Origin: Vibrio coralliilyticus
GTDB taxonomy: Bacteria; Pseudomonadota; Gammaproteobacteria; Enterobacterales; Vibrionaceae
NCBI RefSeq assembly: GCF_024449095.1
Contig: NZ_CP024627.1
Coordinates: 310,001 to 374,000 of the forward strand
Length of the DNA stretch: 64,000 bases
Reading direction: 5' to 3'
Under the pieces are notes generated by a model, which was given only the letters and a program-made list of their open reading frames with translations, did not search any database and had not been told where the DNA came from. This document shows positions 42,094-53,939 of this stretch, piece by piece. Position numbers and translations under genes: made by a program. Each line of letters starts with the position of its first letter. Within the stretch, counting starts at the first letter, position 1.

Positions 42094-42645
42094 TTAGATA
42101 TTATCTTTAATTAGGGTCAGAACTTGTTGAACTTCATCTTCGTTGAGTGCGCCTTCTTTAACAAACAAGACGTGACCTTGTTTGTCCTGAACTATGATGG
42201 CTGATGATTCTTCTGCTAGCTGCCAAGCACTCGCGACAACGCCATCTTCATCAAGCACCATTGAAGACCAAGGAAACTCTTTTTTGCTGTCTTCGGCTGA
42301 GGACTTGACGAACGATCCTGTGCCCCAAATAGCATCATCCTGATTGATGATTGTCGTGGTTTGGTAGTTGTCTTCTGGAAATTTAGCGGCAGTAATCGCG
42401 GCCATTAGTGGAGCATTGAGCTCTTTTGAGCTACTGCGACCGGCAATCGCTTGAATGACACGAACTTTCCCCAACATGTCCTGAGAGGACCATGATTGAT
42501 AGTTTGTATCGTTGTCCTTGACCATAATCTCACCGTAATTCGTCACTTCAATGCTCGGCACTGGCTGACCTACAGAGAGATTATGTGCCAGAGCAAACAT
42601 GGGAGAGCATGCTATTGCTAAAGCTAATAGAGTCTTGTTTTTCAT
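42094..42645 (-). CDS. ytfJ: YtfJ family periplasmic protein
   Basis: A 183-aa protein with a signal peptide (about 1-20, ending ALAHN) and a thioredoxin-like fold typical of YtfJ (LSVGQPVPSIEVTNYGEI, KVRVIQAIAGRSSSKELNAPL). It has no CXXC active site, so it is not a classic thiol oxidoreductase. Function is unknown. The ytfJ-ytfK-msrA-tamA neighbourhood matches E. coli. The Zur-like box lies just beyond its 3' end. Confidence 0.9.
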   Translation of the reverse strand: MKNKTLLALAIACSPMFALAHNLSVGQPVPSIEVTNYGEIMVKDNDTNYQSWSSQDMLGKVRVIQAIAGRSSSKELNAPLMAAITAAKFPEDNYQTTTIINQDDAIWGTGSFVKSSAEDSKKEFPWSSMVLDEDGVVASAWQLAEESSAIIVQDKQGHVLFVKEGALNEDEVQQVLTLIKDNI

Positions 42646-42853
42646 TGTTTTCTTCCTTTTTAGTAAGCGGAAAAAGTATATAACGAAATTTTCTCTATTG
42701 CTGAGTAAAATGCCAAATGTTAATTTTTTGTTTGTTAATTGTGATCCTGCTGCTTGTGGTGATACTATTAATGTGTATGATGTGTTGTAAGCCTTTCAGG
42801 AGGAAAGGTGGAACCAAGGATAGGTTCGAATCGCAAATGGATATGAGGTGGTT

Positions 42854-43054
42854 ATGCTACGCGAGTTTACAAAATATCGTCCACGTCAGGTGGCACGTTT
42901 TGTCAAAACCTTATTCAAAGGAAAGTTTGTTATTTCAGGGGTCGGTGAGTTCCGATTTGATAACGGCAAAGTCTTAATGCCGGATATTAAAGATAAAAAG
43001 AAAATGAATACCTTTAAGGAAATCAATCAGGCCATTACCCTGTTACCTGTGTAG
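42854..43054 (+). CDS. ytfK: DUF1107 family protein YtfK
   Basis: A 66-aa protein matching YtfK: FTKYRPRQVARFVKTLFKG and GEFRFDNGKVLMPDIKDKKK line up with the E. coli protein. In E. coli YtfK binds SpoT and pushes it to make (p)ppGpp during phosphate and fatty-acid starvation. The start at 42854 follows GAGGTGG; a GTG two codons upstream is possible. It is a single gene, convergent with msrA. Confidence 0.88.
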   Translation: MLREFTKYRPRQVARFVKTLFKGKFVISGVGEFRFDNGKVLMPDIKDKKKMNTFKEINQAITLLPV

Positions 43055-43060
43055 GAAAAT

Positions 43061-43088
43061 AAAAAGTCGCCCAATTGGGCGACTTTTA
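43061..43088. terminator. Bidirectional terminator between ytfK and msrA
   Basis: A perfect stem AAAAGTCGCCCAA/TTGGGCGACTTTT with A and T tracts on both sides, between convergent genes. Confidence 0.9.
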
Positions 43089-43099
43089 CTTTGTATGCC

Positions 43100-43729
43100 T
43101 TAACTTTCCGGTGGAAAACAAACCCCCGTTCCCCCCAACCCACAATACCCATTCGGGTTTTTGGCCAAATATTGCTGGTGGTAGCTTTCCGCATAATAAT
43201 ATCGACCAGCAGGCAAGATTTCGGTGGTAATGGATGAGGTTTCCTGTCCGAGCAACGCTTGATACTCGTCTCTTGATTGTATCGCTGCCTGATATTGTTC
43301 ATCGCTATAAACGTAAATGGCAGAACGATATTGTGTGCCTAAGTCGTTGCCTTGGCGCATACCTTGGGTTGGATTGTGGTGTTCCCAGAAGATCTGCAAT
43401 AGTTGTTTGAGGCTGATGACAGTAGGATCAAAGACAATCCGCACTACTTCTGTGTGACCTGTCTGGCCTGAACACACTTCTTCGTAGGTAGGGTTAGGCG
43501 TAAAACCGCCTGCGTACCCTACAGAGGTGCTAACTACGCCATCAAGTTGCCAGAACAGGCGCTCAGCCCCCCAAAAACACCCCATGCCAAACAACATTTC
43601 TTCGCAACCCTTGGCAGGCTTTGCGGTCAAACTGGATTGATTAACAAAATGTGAATCATCAAGGGGCAGGGCTTGATCACGGCCTGGTAGTGCCTGCTGA
43701 GCGGTGATCATAGTTTGTTTGTCGAGCAT
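43100..43729 (-). CDS. msrA: Peptide methionine sulfoxide reductase MsrA
   Basis: MsrA reduces methionine-S-sulfoxide in proteins and free methionine. The 209-aa protein has the [11 protein letters not shown] active site (catalytic Cys51) and resolving cysteines in the tail ([16 protein letters not shown]). The roughly 45-residue N-terminal extension is the E. coli-like long form. It is divergent from tamA, as in E. coli. Confidence 0.96.
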   Translation of the reverse strand: MLDKQTMITAQQALPGRDQALPLDDSHFVNQSSLTAKPAKGCEEMLFGMGCFWGAERLFWQLDGVVSTSVGYAGGFTPNPTYEEVCSGQTGHTEVVRIVFDPTVISLKQLLQIFWEHHNPTQGMRQGNDLGTQYRSAIYVYSDEQYQAAIQSRDEYQALLGQETSSITTEILPAGRYYYAESYHQQYLAKNPNGYCGLGGTGVCFPPES

Positions 43730-43848
43730 AGAAAATATCCTTACATTAACAATCTTGAGAGTAGACCGCCTAATTGACTGTTTTCGTACAGACTTATTTT
43801 TTGAGTGGCGTTATTATTCCGTTAAGATTTTTAGGTAGTAAATAAACC

Positions 43849-45558
43849 ATGATAAGAAAGTCATTACCAGTCATTCTCCTTGCTAGCGGTTTACCTGCTT
43901 TTGCTCAGACCGTGGATTTGTCCGTTGAAGGTTTATCTGGTGAGTTGGAGACGAATGTTGACGCTTATCTGTCTTCTATCCCTGAGGAAGATTACAACAC
44001 CAGCCTACGCTTTCAAGCTCGCCTTGAAAAGAGCCTCACCGAAGCCCTCAATGCGCTTGGTTATTACCACCCAGATTTTTCTTTTCGTGTGGAAGACGAG
44101 GGAAGTGAATTGGTGGTGGTCATCACTCCCGGTTCTCCTGTACTGATTAAAGAAGTGGATATACAGCTAACGGGCGAAGCTAGTGATGATCGTTCATTTA
44201 AGGCTCTGATTCGTAAAAGCGGTATTCATGAAGGGGAAGTTCTTAACCACAGTTTGTATGACGGTCTCAAATCTGGTATTCGCAACCTCGCTTTGCAAAA
44301 AGGCTACTTCGAAGGTGACTACACCATGAGTCGACTGGAGGTATCTCCTGATTTGAATGAAGCGTTCATACGTTTACATTTCGATAGTGGGATTCGTTAT
44401 GCCTTTGGTGAGAAGATCATTTCTGGCAGCCAAATTGAAGAAGACCGTGTTGGCTCGTTGGCACCATTCAAACAAGGTGACCCATATCAGGTTTCTCAAG
44501 TAGGTGAGTTCAACCAAAACCTTTCGAATACGGATTGGTTTTCTTCGGTGTTTGTGGAGCCCGATTTATCCATGCTTGGAAAAGGTCGGGAACTACCAGT
44601 GAAAGTGTCTCTGGCACCACAGGCTAAGAACAAAATTGAAACGGGCTTAGGCTACTCCACAGATGTTGGAGTAAAAGGCTCTTTAAAATGGAAAAAGCCT
44701 TGGGTAAATGCCCGAGGGCACAGCTTTGACAGTAGCTTCTCACTTTCTGGGCCAGAACAAACGATTACTGCTGGTTACCGAATTCCACTTGAAGATGCAC
44801 TCAATGAGTATTATCAAGTCAGCTACGGTATGAAAAATGTCGACAACCGTAACACCAAAAGCTTGGAATCGAACTTGGCTGTTGAGCGTCATTGGCTATT
44901 AGATAATGGCTGGCACAGGACTTTATTTGTACGTTACTTGCTGGAAAATTATGAGCAGGGCTTACAAGATGACTCAGGGCAGTTTGTGTTACCTGGGGTG
45001 ACGTTCAGCCGGAGTCGTATTCGTGGTGGAGCGATGCCTCGTTGGGGAGATAGTCAAACCATGACGTTGGAGTTTGGCGATGATAGCTTGCTGTCTGAGA
45101 CTAGAGTGATTCGGCTTCAAGCAGGAACCACATGGATTCGAAGTTTAGGGCGTAATCATCGTGGCCTTTTGCGCTTAGACGGCGGTGCTAACTTCGCGGA
45201 TGAGTTTGATAAGTTATCGCCATCACTGCGTTTCTTTGCCGGTGGTGATAACAATTTACGTGGTTATGGTTACGAGTCTATCTCTCCTCAAGATAGCAGT
45301 GGCGCATTAACGGGCGCAAAGTACATCGCCACCTCTTCTCTCGAATATCAGTATCGTTTTTATGGTAAATGGTGGGGCGCGCTTTTTTATGATTACGGTG
45401 ATGCGTTCAATGACCAACCTGACTTTAAACGCGGGACCGGTTTTGGTGTCCGGTGGGCATCGCCCGTCGGTCCTATTCGTCTCGATTTTGCATGGGGGTT
45501 AGATGCGACGCCGGGTGATGAATTCAAAATCCACTTCACATTAGGGCCTGAGTTATGA
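43849..45558 (+). CDS. tamA: Translocation and assembly module outer-membrane protein TamA
   Basis: TamA is an Omp85 barrel that with TamB helps lipid transport and autotransporter insertion in the outer membrane. The 569-aa protein has a signal peptide (about 1-19), three POTRA domains (about 20-265) and a C-terminal 16-strand barrel. The lid-lock motif LRGYGY is in GGDNNLRGYGYESISP and the barrel ends FKIHFTLGPEL. Its stop overlaps the tamB start (ATGA). Confidence 0.95.
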   Translation: MIRKSLPVILLASGLPAFAQTVDLSVEGLSGELETNVDAYLSSIPEEDYNTSLRFQARLEKSLTEALNALGYYHPDFSFRVEDEGSELVVVITPGSPVLIKEVDIQLTGEASDDRSFKALIRKSGIHEGEVLNHSLYDGLKSGIRNLALQKGYFEGDYTMSRLEVSPDLNEAFIRLHFDSGIRYAFGEKIISGSQIEEDRVGSLAPFKQGDPYQVSQVGEFNQNLSNTDWFSSVFVEPDLSMLGKGRELPVKVSLAPQAKNKIETGLGYSTDVGVKGSLKWKKPWVNARGHSFDSSFSLSGPEQTITAGYRIPLEDALNEYYQVSYGMKNVDNRNTKSLESNLAVERHWLLDNGWHRTLFVRYLLENYEQGLQDDSGQFVLPGVTFSRSRIRGGAMPRWGDSQTMTLEFGDDSLLSETRVIRLQAGTTWIRSLGRNHRGLLRLDGGANFADEFDKLSPSLRFFAGGDNNLRGYGYESISPQDSSGALTGAKYIATSSLEYQYRFYGKWWGALFYDYGDAFNDQPDFKRGTGFGVRWASPVGPIRLDFAWGLDATPGDEFKIHFTLGPEL

Positions 45559-48500
45559 CCAAGGTAGTGTTTAAATGGTCTAAGTGGCTATCTATCTCTT
45601 TAATCAGCTTATTGGTGGCGATTGCCATCGGCTTAGCAGTAGTACTGTTTACAACTCCGGGTCTTAAATTAGCGCTCTGGGGTGCAGAAAAGTTTGTGCC
45701 TCAGTTGAAAGTCGAGTCCCATTCAGGAGCGATTTTCCCGCGCTTTACGCTTAATGGTGTTGTGTTTAAAGACGACTCACTTAACGTCGATGTGCAGGCA
45801 CGCTCAATCACGTTGGCAGTTAATGCTACTTGTCTGACAGAGCCCAGCGTTTGTGTCGATGAACTCGCGGTAGATGGCCTTAAATTTGAGATGCCGGAAT
45901 TACCGCAGAGCAACGCAACGCCAGATGAATCTGTGGCTGAAGAAAGTGGTCTAGTAACAGCGCCGCTGCCAATTAAAGTCAAACGCGTCGCCTTAACCGA
46001 CATATATCTGGATATTCTAGGTAATCAGATCAACTGGCAGTCTTTCACGACTGGATTAGCGTTTCAGGGCAATCGTCTACGAATCAACAAAACGGCGCTA
46101 GACTCCATTCGCGTCGCACTGGCGCCAAGTGAGGCCAGTGAACCAGCCCCTGCTGCAAGTCCTTCTGCGGACGCTAACACACCGATAGCCTTACCAAACA
46201 TTACCTTACCGCTGCAAATTGATGTAGTGCGACTAGATGTGAATGATTTTGAGCTGCGACAACCCACTCCTGTAGTCGTGCACCATTTGGGGTTGGAGGC
46301 AAGTGCGGCCCGCTCCCAAGTTCAGGTTGATACTCTTGAGTTGGATATGCCTGAAGTCGAAGGTGTGCTGAGTACAACGGTGACCTTAGCAGATGACTAT
46401 CCGTTGGATCTGGAACTGAATGCCAAAGTGAAGCAGGAGATAGCGGATGGACAGACAGTCAAACTGCATGCGACGGGAAGTGTTGCTGACTTGGAGTTAA
46501 AGGCAGACTTCGGAGGTTTAGCGAAGGCACATCTTGAAGCGGCACTGCAGCCACTGAAGTCTGAATTTCCTTTTGAACTGACTTTGAGTGATGGCGACCT
46601 TCAATGGCCGTTGAAAGGTCAAGGTGATTATTTTGCCACAATACGCAACTTGCATACTCAAGGCTCGCTAAACGGCTACAGTATTGAACTCGATTCGGCT
46701 CTGAAAGGTAAGCAATTGCCTGATGCTGACCTGACTTTGCGCGGCAATGGGGATTTAAACCAAATCGATCTTCAGTCCCTCTCTATACAAACTTTAGGTG
46801 GAGAGGTGAGTGGTACGGTGATGGCGAATTGGCAAGCTCCGATTAATTGGGCAGCGGACATATCATTGGTCGATATTCAGCCTGGCCTCCAGTGGCAGCA
46901 GGCGGAAGGGAAAATCAGCGGTCAGCTATCGACGTCAGGTTCATTAACTGAGCAAGGTGGCTGGCAGGTGGAACTACCTACTTTGGATATCGATGGTATC
47001 TTACGTGATTACCCACTTAACATTGAAGGTGCGTTGTCAGCATCAGATCGCGCTAGTAGTGGAGATATCAAACTCAGTACACCTCGCCTTGTTTTGTCCC
47101 ATGGTCCTAATCACCTCATAGCTAAAGGGGATATAGACCGAGAGTTGAACATGCAGGTGACGGTAGACTTTTTGGATATTGCTAAGTCGATCCCCGACTT
47201 GAAGGGCAGCGCACAAGGTAAGATCAAGCTGACCGGCCAATTAGAGCAGCCCCAAGTTGGCATTAACCTCAAGGCGAAAGCGATAAAATGGCAGCAGGAA
47301 GTGAGTGTGCAAAGCGTGGCGCTGAAAGGGCAGATCTCTCCGTTACCTTTGCCGTCAGGAGAACTCAAACTTCAAGTCGCTAATACTCATTATCAAGACT
47401 ATTTGATCGATACCATTGCGTTGAACTTTGATGGGGAGCAGAAGCAACATACGCTGAGATTGGATGTTGATTCAAATCTTGCTTCGACGAAACTTGCGAT
47501 TCAAGGTGCGCTTCAAGATACGCCTGAGCTTGCATGGAAAGGGGCGTTAGAGAACATGTCACTGACTTCGGAACAGGGAACATGGACCTTGGCACAGCCG
47601 ACACCAATAGAATTGCTGATGGATTCACAACAAGCTTTCGTTGCTGCCCATTGCTGGTTGCAATCCGGTTCTTCAGTTTGTCTCGATCAAGATTTAACGG
47701 CAGGCAAGAGTGGAGAAGCGCACCTCTCAATTAAACAATTCGATTTTGAACAGATCAAAACTTTTATCCCACAGGAAATTAATCTACAAGGCACCGTTAA
47801 CGCAGCAGCCATCGCGAAGTGGAATCCTGACACTGCACCTGAGGTGATGCTTGATGTGGAGATGCCAAAAGGCTCGTTGGCTCAGACTAACAAGCAACCT
47901 GTAAAGCTAGGTTGGGAGTCATTCAAGCTCAATGCTCACCTAGTAGACAATAAGCTACAGGCGGATTGGCTATTGGATGTAACGGACAATGGTGACATTT
48001 CAGGAGAAGTTAGGATCCCTGATGTGTTAGCAAAAGACAAACGGCTCGACGGTAAGCTGGGTTTAACGACGTTTAACGTGGATTTTCTTGCTCCACTGCT
48101 TGGGGGCTACAGCAAGATGAAATCCAATATTCAGACAGAATTAACCTTCTCAGGCCCAATGATGCAACCTCGCGTTAATGGCCAGTTTGTGGTCGATGAT
48201 ATTTTGCTTAAAGGTGAGATTACGCCGGTCGAAATTGATACGGGTAAGCTGGTGGTTAATTTCTCTGGCTATGATGCGACCTTAGCCGCAGCGATTAATA
48301 CCCCGGATGGCAAGTTGGAAATCGCGGGTGATGCTGACTGGCAAGATCTTGAAGATTGGCAGACCAATGTGCGTGTTTTTGCTGAAGAGCTATTGGTGGA
48401 TGTGCCGCCGATGGTAAAAATCAAAGTTGTGCCGGATATGACGATTTCCGCTTCACCTCAACAAGCTCGTATCGATGGTGATATTTCTTTGCCTTGGGGG

Positions 48501-49316
48501 CGAATTGTGGTTGAAGAGTTACCACCAAGCGCGATCGGGGTGTCAAAAGATCAAGTGCTATTGAATGAGCAGTTACAACCCGAAGATGAAACGACAAGTG
48601 TTCCATTCAGTATTCAAACAAATGTCAACATCAATATTGGTGATGATTTCAAGCTGTCCGCTTTTGGCTTGGAAGGCGGGTTATCGGGTAATCTCAATGT
48701 TGCACAACGCGATCAGGGACCATTTGTGACCGGTGAAGTGAACATTGTGGATGGTTCTTATCGATCTTTTGGTCAAGACTTGTTGATCAAACAAGGGAAG
48801 ATTCTCATGAATGGTCCAGTGGATCAGCCTTATGTGCAAATTACCGCTATACGTAACCCTGATAACACTCAGGATGAGGTGACGGCAGGAGTGCGAGTTA
48901 CAGGCCCAGCTGACGAACCGACCGTCACTATCTTCTCTGAACCCGCTATGCCACAAGCTAATGCACTATCTTATTTGTTACGTGGTCAGAATATAGACGG
49001 GGAGTCTGGAGGAAACTCTATGACGACGACTTTGATTGGGTTGAGTCTAGCGCAAAGTGGTCACGTGGTTGGAGAAATTGGAGAAGCCTTTGGTGTTCAG
49101 GATCTTCAGTTGGATACCGCAGGATCTGGTGATGATTCCCAAGTGACCGTGAGTGGCTATGTGCTACCGGGCTTACAAGTCAAATATGGCGTTGGTATTT
49201 TTGACTCTGTGGGTGAGTTTACGGTGCGCTATCGTCTGATGCAGGATTTGTACGTTGAGGCTGTGTCAGGTCTGGATAGTGCTGTCGATCTACTGTATCA
49301 GTTTGAGTTTAATTAA
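45555..49316 (+). CDS. tamB: Translocation and assembly module inner-membrane protein TamB
   Basis: TamB is a very long AsmA-like protein that spans the periplasm as a beta-taco groove for phospholipid movement and docks on TamA. The 1253-aa protein has an N-terminal anchor (about 15-35), a repetitive beta-rich body and a C-terminal DUF490 domain (about 900-1253) ending VDLLYQFEFN. The length matches E. coli TamB (1259 aa). It overlaps tamA by 4 nt; ytfP follows after 20 nt. Confidence 0.95.
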   Translation: MTKVVFKWSKWLSISLISLLVAIAIGLAVVLFTTPGLKLALWGAEKFVPQLKVESHSGAIFPRFTLNGVVFKDDSLNVDVQARSITLAVNATCLTEPSVCVDELAVDGLKFEMPELPQSNATPDESVAEESGLVTAPLPIKVKRVALTDIYLDILGNQINWQSFTTGLAFQGNRLRINKTALDSIRVALAPSEASEPAPAASPSADANTPIALPNITLPLQIDVVRLDVNDFELRQPTPVVVHHLGLEASAARSQVQVDTLELDMPEVEGVLSTTVTLADDYPLDLELNAKVKQEIADGQTVKLHATGSVADLELKADFGGLAKAHLEAALQPLKSEFPFELTLSDGDLQWPLKGQGDYFATIRNLHTQGSLNGYSIELDSALKGKQLPDADLTLRGNGDLNQIDLQSLSIQTLGGEVSGTVMANWQAPINWAADISLVDIQPGLQWQQAEGKISGQLSTSGSLTEQGGWQVELPTLDIDGILRDYPLNIEGALSASDRASSGDIKLSTPRLVLSHGPNHLIAKGDIDRELNMQVTVDFLDIAKSIPDLKGSAQGKIKLTGQLEQPQVGINLKAKAIKWQQEVSVQSVALKGQISPLPLPSGELKLQVANTHYQDYLIDTIALNFDGEQKQHTLRLDVDSNLASTKLAIQGALQDTPELAWKGALENMSLTSEQGTWTLAQPTPIELLMDSQQAFVAAHCWLQSGSSVCLDQDLTAGKSGEAHLSIKQFDFEQIKTFIPQEINLQGTVNAAAIAKWNPDTAPEVMLDVEMPKGSLAQTNKQPVKLGWESFKLNAHLVDNKLQADWLLDVTDNGDISGEVRIPDVLAKDKRLDGKLGLTTFNVDFLAPLLGGYSKMKSNIQTELTFSGPMMQPRVNGQFVVDDILLKGEITPVEIDTGKLVVNFSGYDATLAAAINTPDGKLEIAGDADWQDLEDWQTNVRVFAEELLVDVPPMVKIKVVPDMTISASPQQARIDGDISLPWGRIVVEELPPSAIGVSKDQVLLNEQLQPEDETTSVPFSIQTNVNINIGDDFKLSAFGLEGGLSGNLNVAQRDQGPFVTGEVNIVDGSYRSFGQDLLIKQGKILMNGPVDQPYVQITAIRNPDNTQDEVTAGVRVTGPADEPTVTIFSEPAMPQANALSYLLRGQNIDGESGGNSMTTTLIGLSLAQSGHVVGEIGEAFGVQDLQLDTAGSGDDSQVTVSGYVLPGLQVKYGVGIFDSVGEFTVRYRLMQDLYVEAVSGLDSAVDLLYQFEFN

Positions 49317-49336
49317 TCGGAAAGTTAGGTGGCAGG

Positions 49337-49684
49337 ATGCAGCATTTACTCTTTGTGTATGGAACCCTACGTCAAGGGGAGAGCAACCACGATTATCTGA
49401 TCGGAACCCAATGCTTGGGGCATTTTGAAACACTTCCTAACTACGCGTTATACGATCTTGGATCGTATCCGGCAGTGGTTGAAGGTCATGACTCAATACT
49501 GGGTGAAGTGTACCTGATTGATGATGAGACATTGGCCAAGGTAGATAAGCTGGAAGATGTGCCAGTCGAGTATCGCCGTGAGCAGATTGAGACTCCTTTT
49601 GGTGAAGCTTGGATATACTTGTATCAAGACAGTAGTAAGCTCGATACCATTATTTCATCAGGTGATTGGTGTCAGCGAGTCTAA
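49337..49684 (+). CDS. ytfP: Gamma-glutamylcyclotransferase-like protein YtfP
   Basis: A 115-aa protein of the GGCT/AIG2-like family. The substrate-binding loop LFVYGTLRQGESNH and the acidic residue in LEDVPVEYRRE are present. The natural substrate is not known. It ends the tamA-tamB-ytfP operon and is followed by a bidirectional terminator shared with ppa. Confidence 0.9.
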   Translation: MQHLLFVYGTLRQGESNHDYLIGTQCLGHFETLPNYALYDLGSYPAVVEGHDSILGEVYLIDDETLAKVDKLEDVPVEYRREQIETPFGEAWIYLYQDSSKLDTIISSGDWCQRV

Positions 49685-49698
49685 GTGTACACTTATGT

Positions 49699-49728
49699 AA
49701 AAAGAGCCAGCATTGCTGGCTCTTTTTG
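49699..49728. terminator. Bidirectional terminator between ytfP and ppa
   Basis: A perfect stem GAGCCAGC/GCTGGCTC with an ATT loop, preceded by AAAAA and followed by TTTTT, between convergent genes. Confidence 0.9.
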
Positions 49729-49729
49729 A

Positions 49730-50257
49730 TTATTTCTGTGCGCGCTCGTAAGACTCTAGAATCTCTTTGCGAGCTGACTCTACGTCTTCCCAACCGTCGA
49801 CTTTTACCCACTTGCCAGACTCAAGCTCTTTGTAACGCTCAAAGAAATGCGTGATTTGCGCTTTTAGCAGCTCAGGTAGGTCGTTTACGTCTTGGATGTG
49901 ATCGTATTCTTTAGACAGCTTAGTGTGTGGTATCGCCACTACTTTCGCATCTTCACCAGACTCATCGGTCATTTTTAGAACACCGACTGGACGGCAGCGG
50001 ATCACTGAACCAGGCATCAGAGGATGTGGTGTTGGAACCAGAACGTCTACCGGATCACCGTCTAGAGACAGAGTGTGGTTTACGTAACCATAGTTACATG
50101 GGTAGAACATAGGTGCAGACATAAAGCGGTCGACGAACACAGCACCTGAATCTTTGTCTACTTCATATTTGATTGGATCAGCGTTAGCTGGGATTTCAAT
50201 CACGACATAGAGGTCATCAGGAAGAGACTTACCTGCTGGTACGTTGTTTAAACTCAT
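49730..50257 (-). CDS. ppa: Inorganic pyrophosphatase
   Basis: Ppa hydrolyses pyrophosphate and pulls biosynthetic reactions forward. The 175-aa protein is the family-I hexameric type; the Mg-binding signature is in [15 protein letters not shown] and [13 protein letters not shown] precedes it. The start at 50257 has AAGGAA upstream and gives the canonical N-terminus [19 protein letters not shown]. Confidence 0.97.
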   Translation of the reverse strand: MSLNNVPAGKSLPDDLYVVIEIPANADPIKYEVDKDSGAVFVDRFMSAPMFYPCNYGYVNHTLSLDGDPVDVLVPTPHPLMPGSVIRCRPVGVLKMTDESGEDAKVVAIPHTKLSKEYDHIQDVNDLPELLKAQITHFFERYKELESGKWVKVDGWEDVESARKEILESYERAQK

Positions 50258-50384
50258 TAAGAAAGTTCCTTTTTTAGTTTGTACCTCAATGAGGCACACG
50301 GGCTGAATATAAGACCGGAATACCTTACTGCTAAACTCGGTTTTATGTAAACCAACTAAGGCGAGATTTTGCTCAAGAAAATGT

Positions 50385-50407
50385 GAAAAAGGCGCTCGAA
50401 AGCGCCT
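50385..50407 (-). terminator. Terminator after fbp
   Basis: A stem GGCGCT/AGCGCC with a CGAA loop, followed on the minus strand by TTTTT, 8 bp after the fbp stop. Confidence 0.85.
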
Positions 50408-50413
50408 TTATAT

Positions 50414-51742
<1,329 letters not shown>

Positions 51743-53095
51743 ATGCATATTCATATCTTGGGAATTTGTGGCACATTTATGGGAGGTGCTGCAATTTTAG
51801 CTCGTCAATTAGGTCACAAAGTGACGGGCAGTGACGCCAACGTTTATCCACCAATGAGTACATTGTTGGAATCTCAAGGTATTGAAATCATTGAAGGCTT
51901 TGCCCCTTCTCAGCTTGACCCAGCACCTGATCTGGTTGTGATCGGAAATGCGATGAGTCGAGGTAACCCCTGTGTCGAACAGGTACTCAACAGTAACCTG
52001 AGATATACCTCAGGCCCACAGTGGCTGCAGGAGTTTCTTCTCCATGACCGCTGGGTGCTGGCGGTCTCAGGAACCCATGGTAAAACCACAACTTCCAGCA
52101 TGCTGGCGTGGATTTTGGAAGACTGTGGCTATCAACCTGGCTTCCTTGTTGGTGGGGTGCTGGGCAACTTTGGGGTTTCAGCACGTTTGGGCGAAAGTAT
52201 GTTTTTTGTCGTTGAAGCCGACGAATACGACAGCGCTTTTTTCGATAAGCGTTCTAAGTTCGTGCATTACCATCCTCGCACGTTAGTCATGAACAATTTG
52301 GAGTTTGATCATGCGGATATCTTCGATGATCTGGAAGCGATCAAGCGCCAATTCCATCACTTAGTCAGAACCGTGCCGGGGAATGGTCGAATCCTTGCCC
52401 CGCAAGGCGATTCAGCAATTGCCGATGTATTACAGCGTGGCTGCTGGAGCGAAACGGAGTTCAGCGGCGAACAAGGTGACTGGCGAGCGGAGAAACAAGT
52501 CGCCGATGGTTCAATATTCACAGTTTTCTTCCAAGGGGAAGCCGTCGGTACTGTGAAGTGGGATCTGGTGGGCGATCATAACGTCGATAACGCCTTGATG
52601 GCCATCGCCGCGGCTCGTCACGTGGGTGTTACTCCGGATTTAGCTTGCCAGTCGCTGGCGAAATTCATCAATACCAAACGTCGACTTGAGCTAAAAGGTG
52701 AGGTGAATCAGGTTACGGTTTACGATGACTTCGCTCATCACCCTACGGCGATTGAACTTACTGTGGGTGGATTGCGTAATAAGGTTGGCAAACAACGTAT
52801 CCTAGCAGTACTTGAACCTCGCAGTGCGACGATGAAACGTGGCGTGCACAAAGAAACATTGGCTGCGTCCCTTGCTCAGGCTGACGTCGTCTTCCTTTAT
52901 CAACCAGATAATATTGAATGGTCTGTCGAGGACATTGCCCAGCAATGTCAGCAGTCGGCTTATGCGTCAGACAGTGTTGATGCGTTAGTGCAGATGATGG
53001 CAGAACAGGCTCAACCGGGCGATCAAATTCTGGTGATGAGCAATGGTGGGTTTGAAGGTATCCACGATAAAATTCTGGCGAAACTTGCCGAATAG
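51743..53095 (+). CDS. mpl: UDP-MurNAc:L-Ala-gamma-D-Glu-mDAP ligase Mpl
   Basis: Mpl recycles wall peptide by joining the tripeptide to UDP-MurNAc. The 450-aa Mur-ligase protein has [17 protein letters not shown] at its start, the ATP loop [28 protein letters not shown] and the C-terminal [10 protein letters not shown]. The start at 51743 follows GGAGAAGG; the frame is open 12 codons further upstream but that part is unlike homologues. ubiX begins 14 nt after its stop. Confidence 0.96.
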   Translation: MHIHILGICGTFMGGAAILARQLGHKVTGSDANVYPPMSTLLESQGIEIIEGFAPSQLDPAPDLVVIGNAMSRGNPCVEQVLNSNLRYTSGPQWLQEFLLHDRWVLAVSGTHGKTTTSSMLAWILEDCGYQPGFLVGGVLGNFGVSARLGESMFFVVEADEYDSAFFDKRSKFVHYHPRTLVMNNLEFDHADIFDDLEAIKRQFHHLVRTVPGNGRILAPQGDSAIADVLQRGCWSETEFSGEQGDWRAEKQVADGSIFTVFFQGEAVGTVKWDLVGDHNVDNALMAIAAARHVGVTPDLACQSLAKFINTKRRLELKGEVNQVTVYDDFAHHPTAIELTVGGLRNKVGKQRILAVLEPRSATMKRGVHKETLAASLAQADVVFLYQPDNIEWSVEDIAQQCQQSAYASDSVDALVQMMAEQAQPGDQILVMSNGGFEGIHDKILAKLAE

Positions 53096-53109
53096 ATGAA
53101 TGTAACGGT

Positions 53110-53736
53110 ATGAACCAAGAGAAACACAAAGCGATTACACTCGCTTTTACAGGGGCTTCCGGTGCGCCCTATGGACTAAGACTACTTGAATGCCTGTTAG
53201 CTGCGGGCTATCAAGTTCACCTACTGATTTCTTCAGCGGCTCGGGTTGTGTTAGCGACCGAGCATAATTTGAAGCTACCTGCCAACCCTGATTTGGCTCA
53301 ACAGGCGCTAGTGACACACTTAAACTGTGATGCCGAAAAACTCATCGTCTATGGTAAAGACGACTGGTTCTCTCCAGTGGCTTCTGGGTCCGCAGCACCG
53401 AAACAGATGGTCGTGTGCCCTTGCTCTGCAGGCAGTGTCGCTGCCATCGCACATGGTATGTCTGATAATCTTATTGAGCGTGCGGCCGATGTGGTGATCA
53501 AAGAACGCGGCCAGTTGCTGTTGGTCGTGCGTGAAACACCGTTCTCTACGTTGCATCTAGAGAATATGCATAAGTTGTCGCAGATGGGCGTCACCATTAT
53601 GCCTGCGGCACCAGGCTTCTACCATCAACCTAAGTCTATTGATGATCTGGTCGACTTTATGGTGGCGAGAATTCTCGATCATCTTAATGTTGAACAGGGG
53701 CTTGTCCCGCGTTGGGGATATGACCAGCGTGTATAA
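53110..53736 (+). CDS. ubiX: Flavin prenyltransferase UbiX
   Basis: UbiX makes the prenylated FMN used by the decarboxylase UbiD in ubiquinone synthesis. The 208-aa protein has the flavin motif [15 protein letters not shown] and the C-terminal [20 protein letters not shown]. The conserved glutamate/serine region [19 protein letters not shown] is intact. It lies 14 nt after mpl and is probably cotranscribed. The thi riboswitch follows. Confidence 0.95.
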   Translation: MNQEKHKAITLAFTGASGAPYGLRLLECLLAAGYQVHLLISSAARVVLATEHNLKLPANPDLAQQALVTHLNCDAEKLIVYGKDDWFSPVASGSAAPKQMVVCPCSAGSVAAIAHGMSDNLIERAADVVIKERGQLLLVVRETPFSTLHLENMHKLSQMGVTIMPAAPGFYHQPKSIDDLVDFMVARILDHLNVEQGLVPRWGYDQRV

Positions 53737-53775
53737 CTCTGGCTAATTGACAACATTACGATTACAATCAGCCGA

Positions 53776-53876
53776 TACTCATCGGGGAGCTATTCATCGC
53801 ACAGATGAAGCTGAGATTGGGCAAAGCCCAGGACCCGTGTACCTGAACCAGATAATGCTGGCGTAGGAATTGAGTC
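53776..53876 (+). promoter_or_regulatory. TPP riboswitch upstream of thiBPQ
   Basis: The THI-box pattern is clear: CATCGGGGAGC at the 5' side, CTGAGATTGGG, ACCCGTGTACCTGAACC and the conserved GATAATGCTGGCGTAGGAA. P1 is closed by ACTCA (53777-53781) with TGAGT (53871-53875). It lies 64 nt before the thiB GTG, so TPP binding should turn down thiamine uptake, probably by masking the AAGGAGA ribosome site. Confidence 0.95.
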
Positions 53877-53939
53877 TGAACATTTGCCCTGCCAATGTTT
53901 CCTCAAACCTGTGCCGCTCAACCAAGGAGAGAGCGAGCA

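Noticed and set aside
42646..42853. Small open frames between ytfJ and ytfK
   Set aside because: They lack ribosome sites, overlap ytfK or ytfJ in other frames, and have no protein-like composition.
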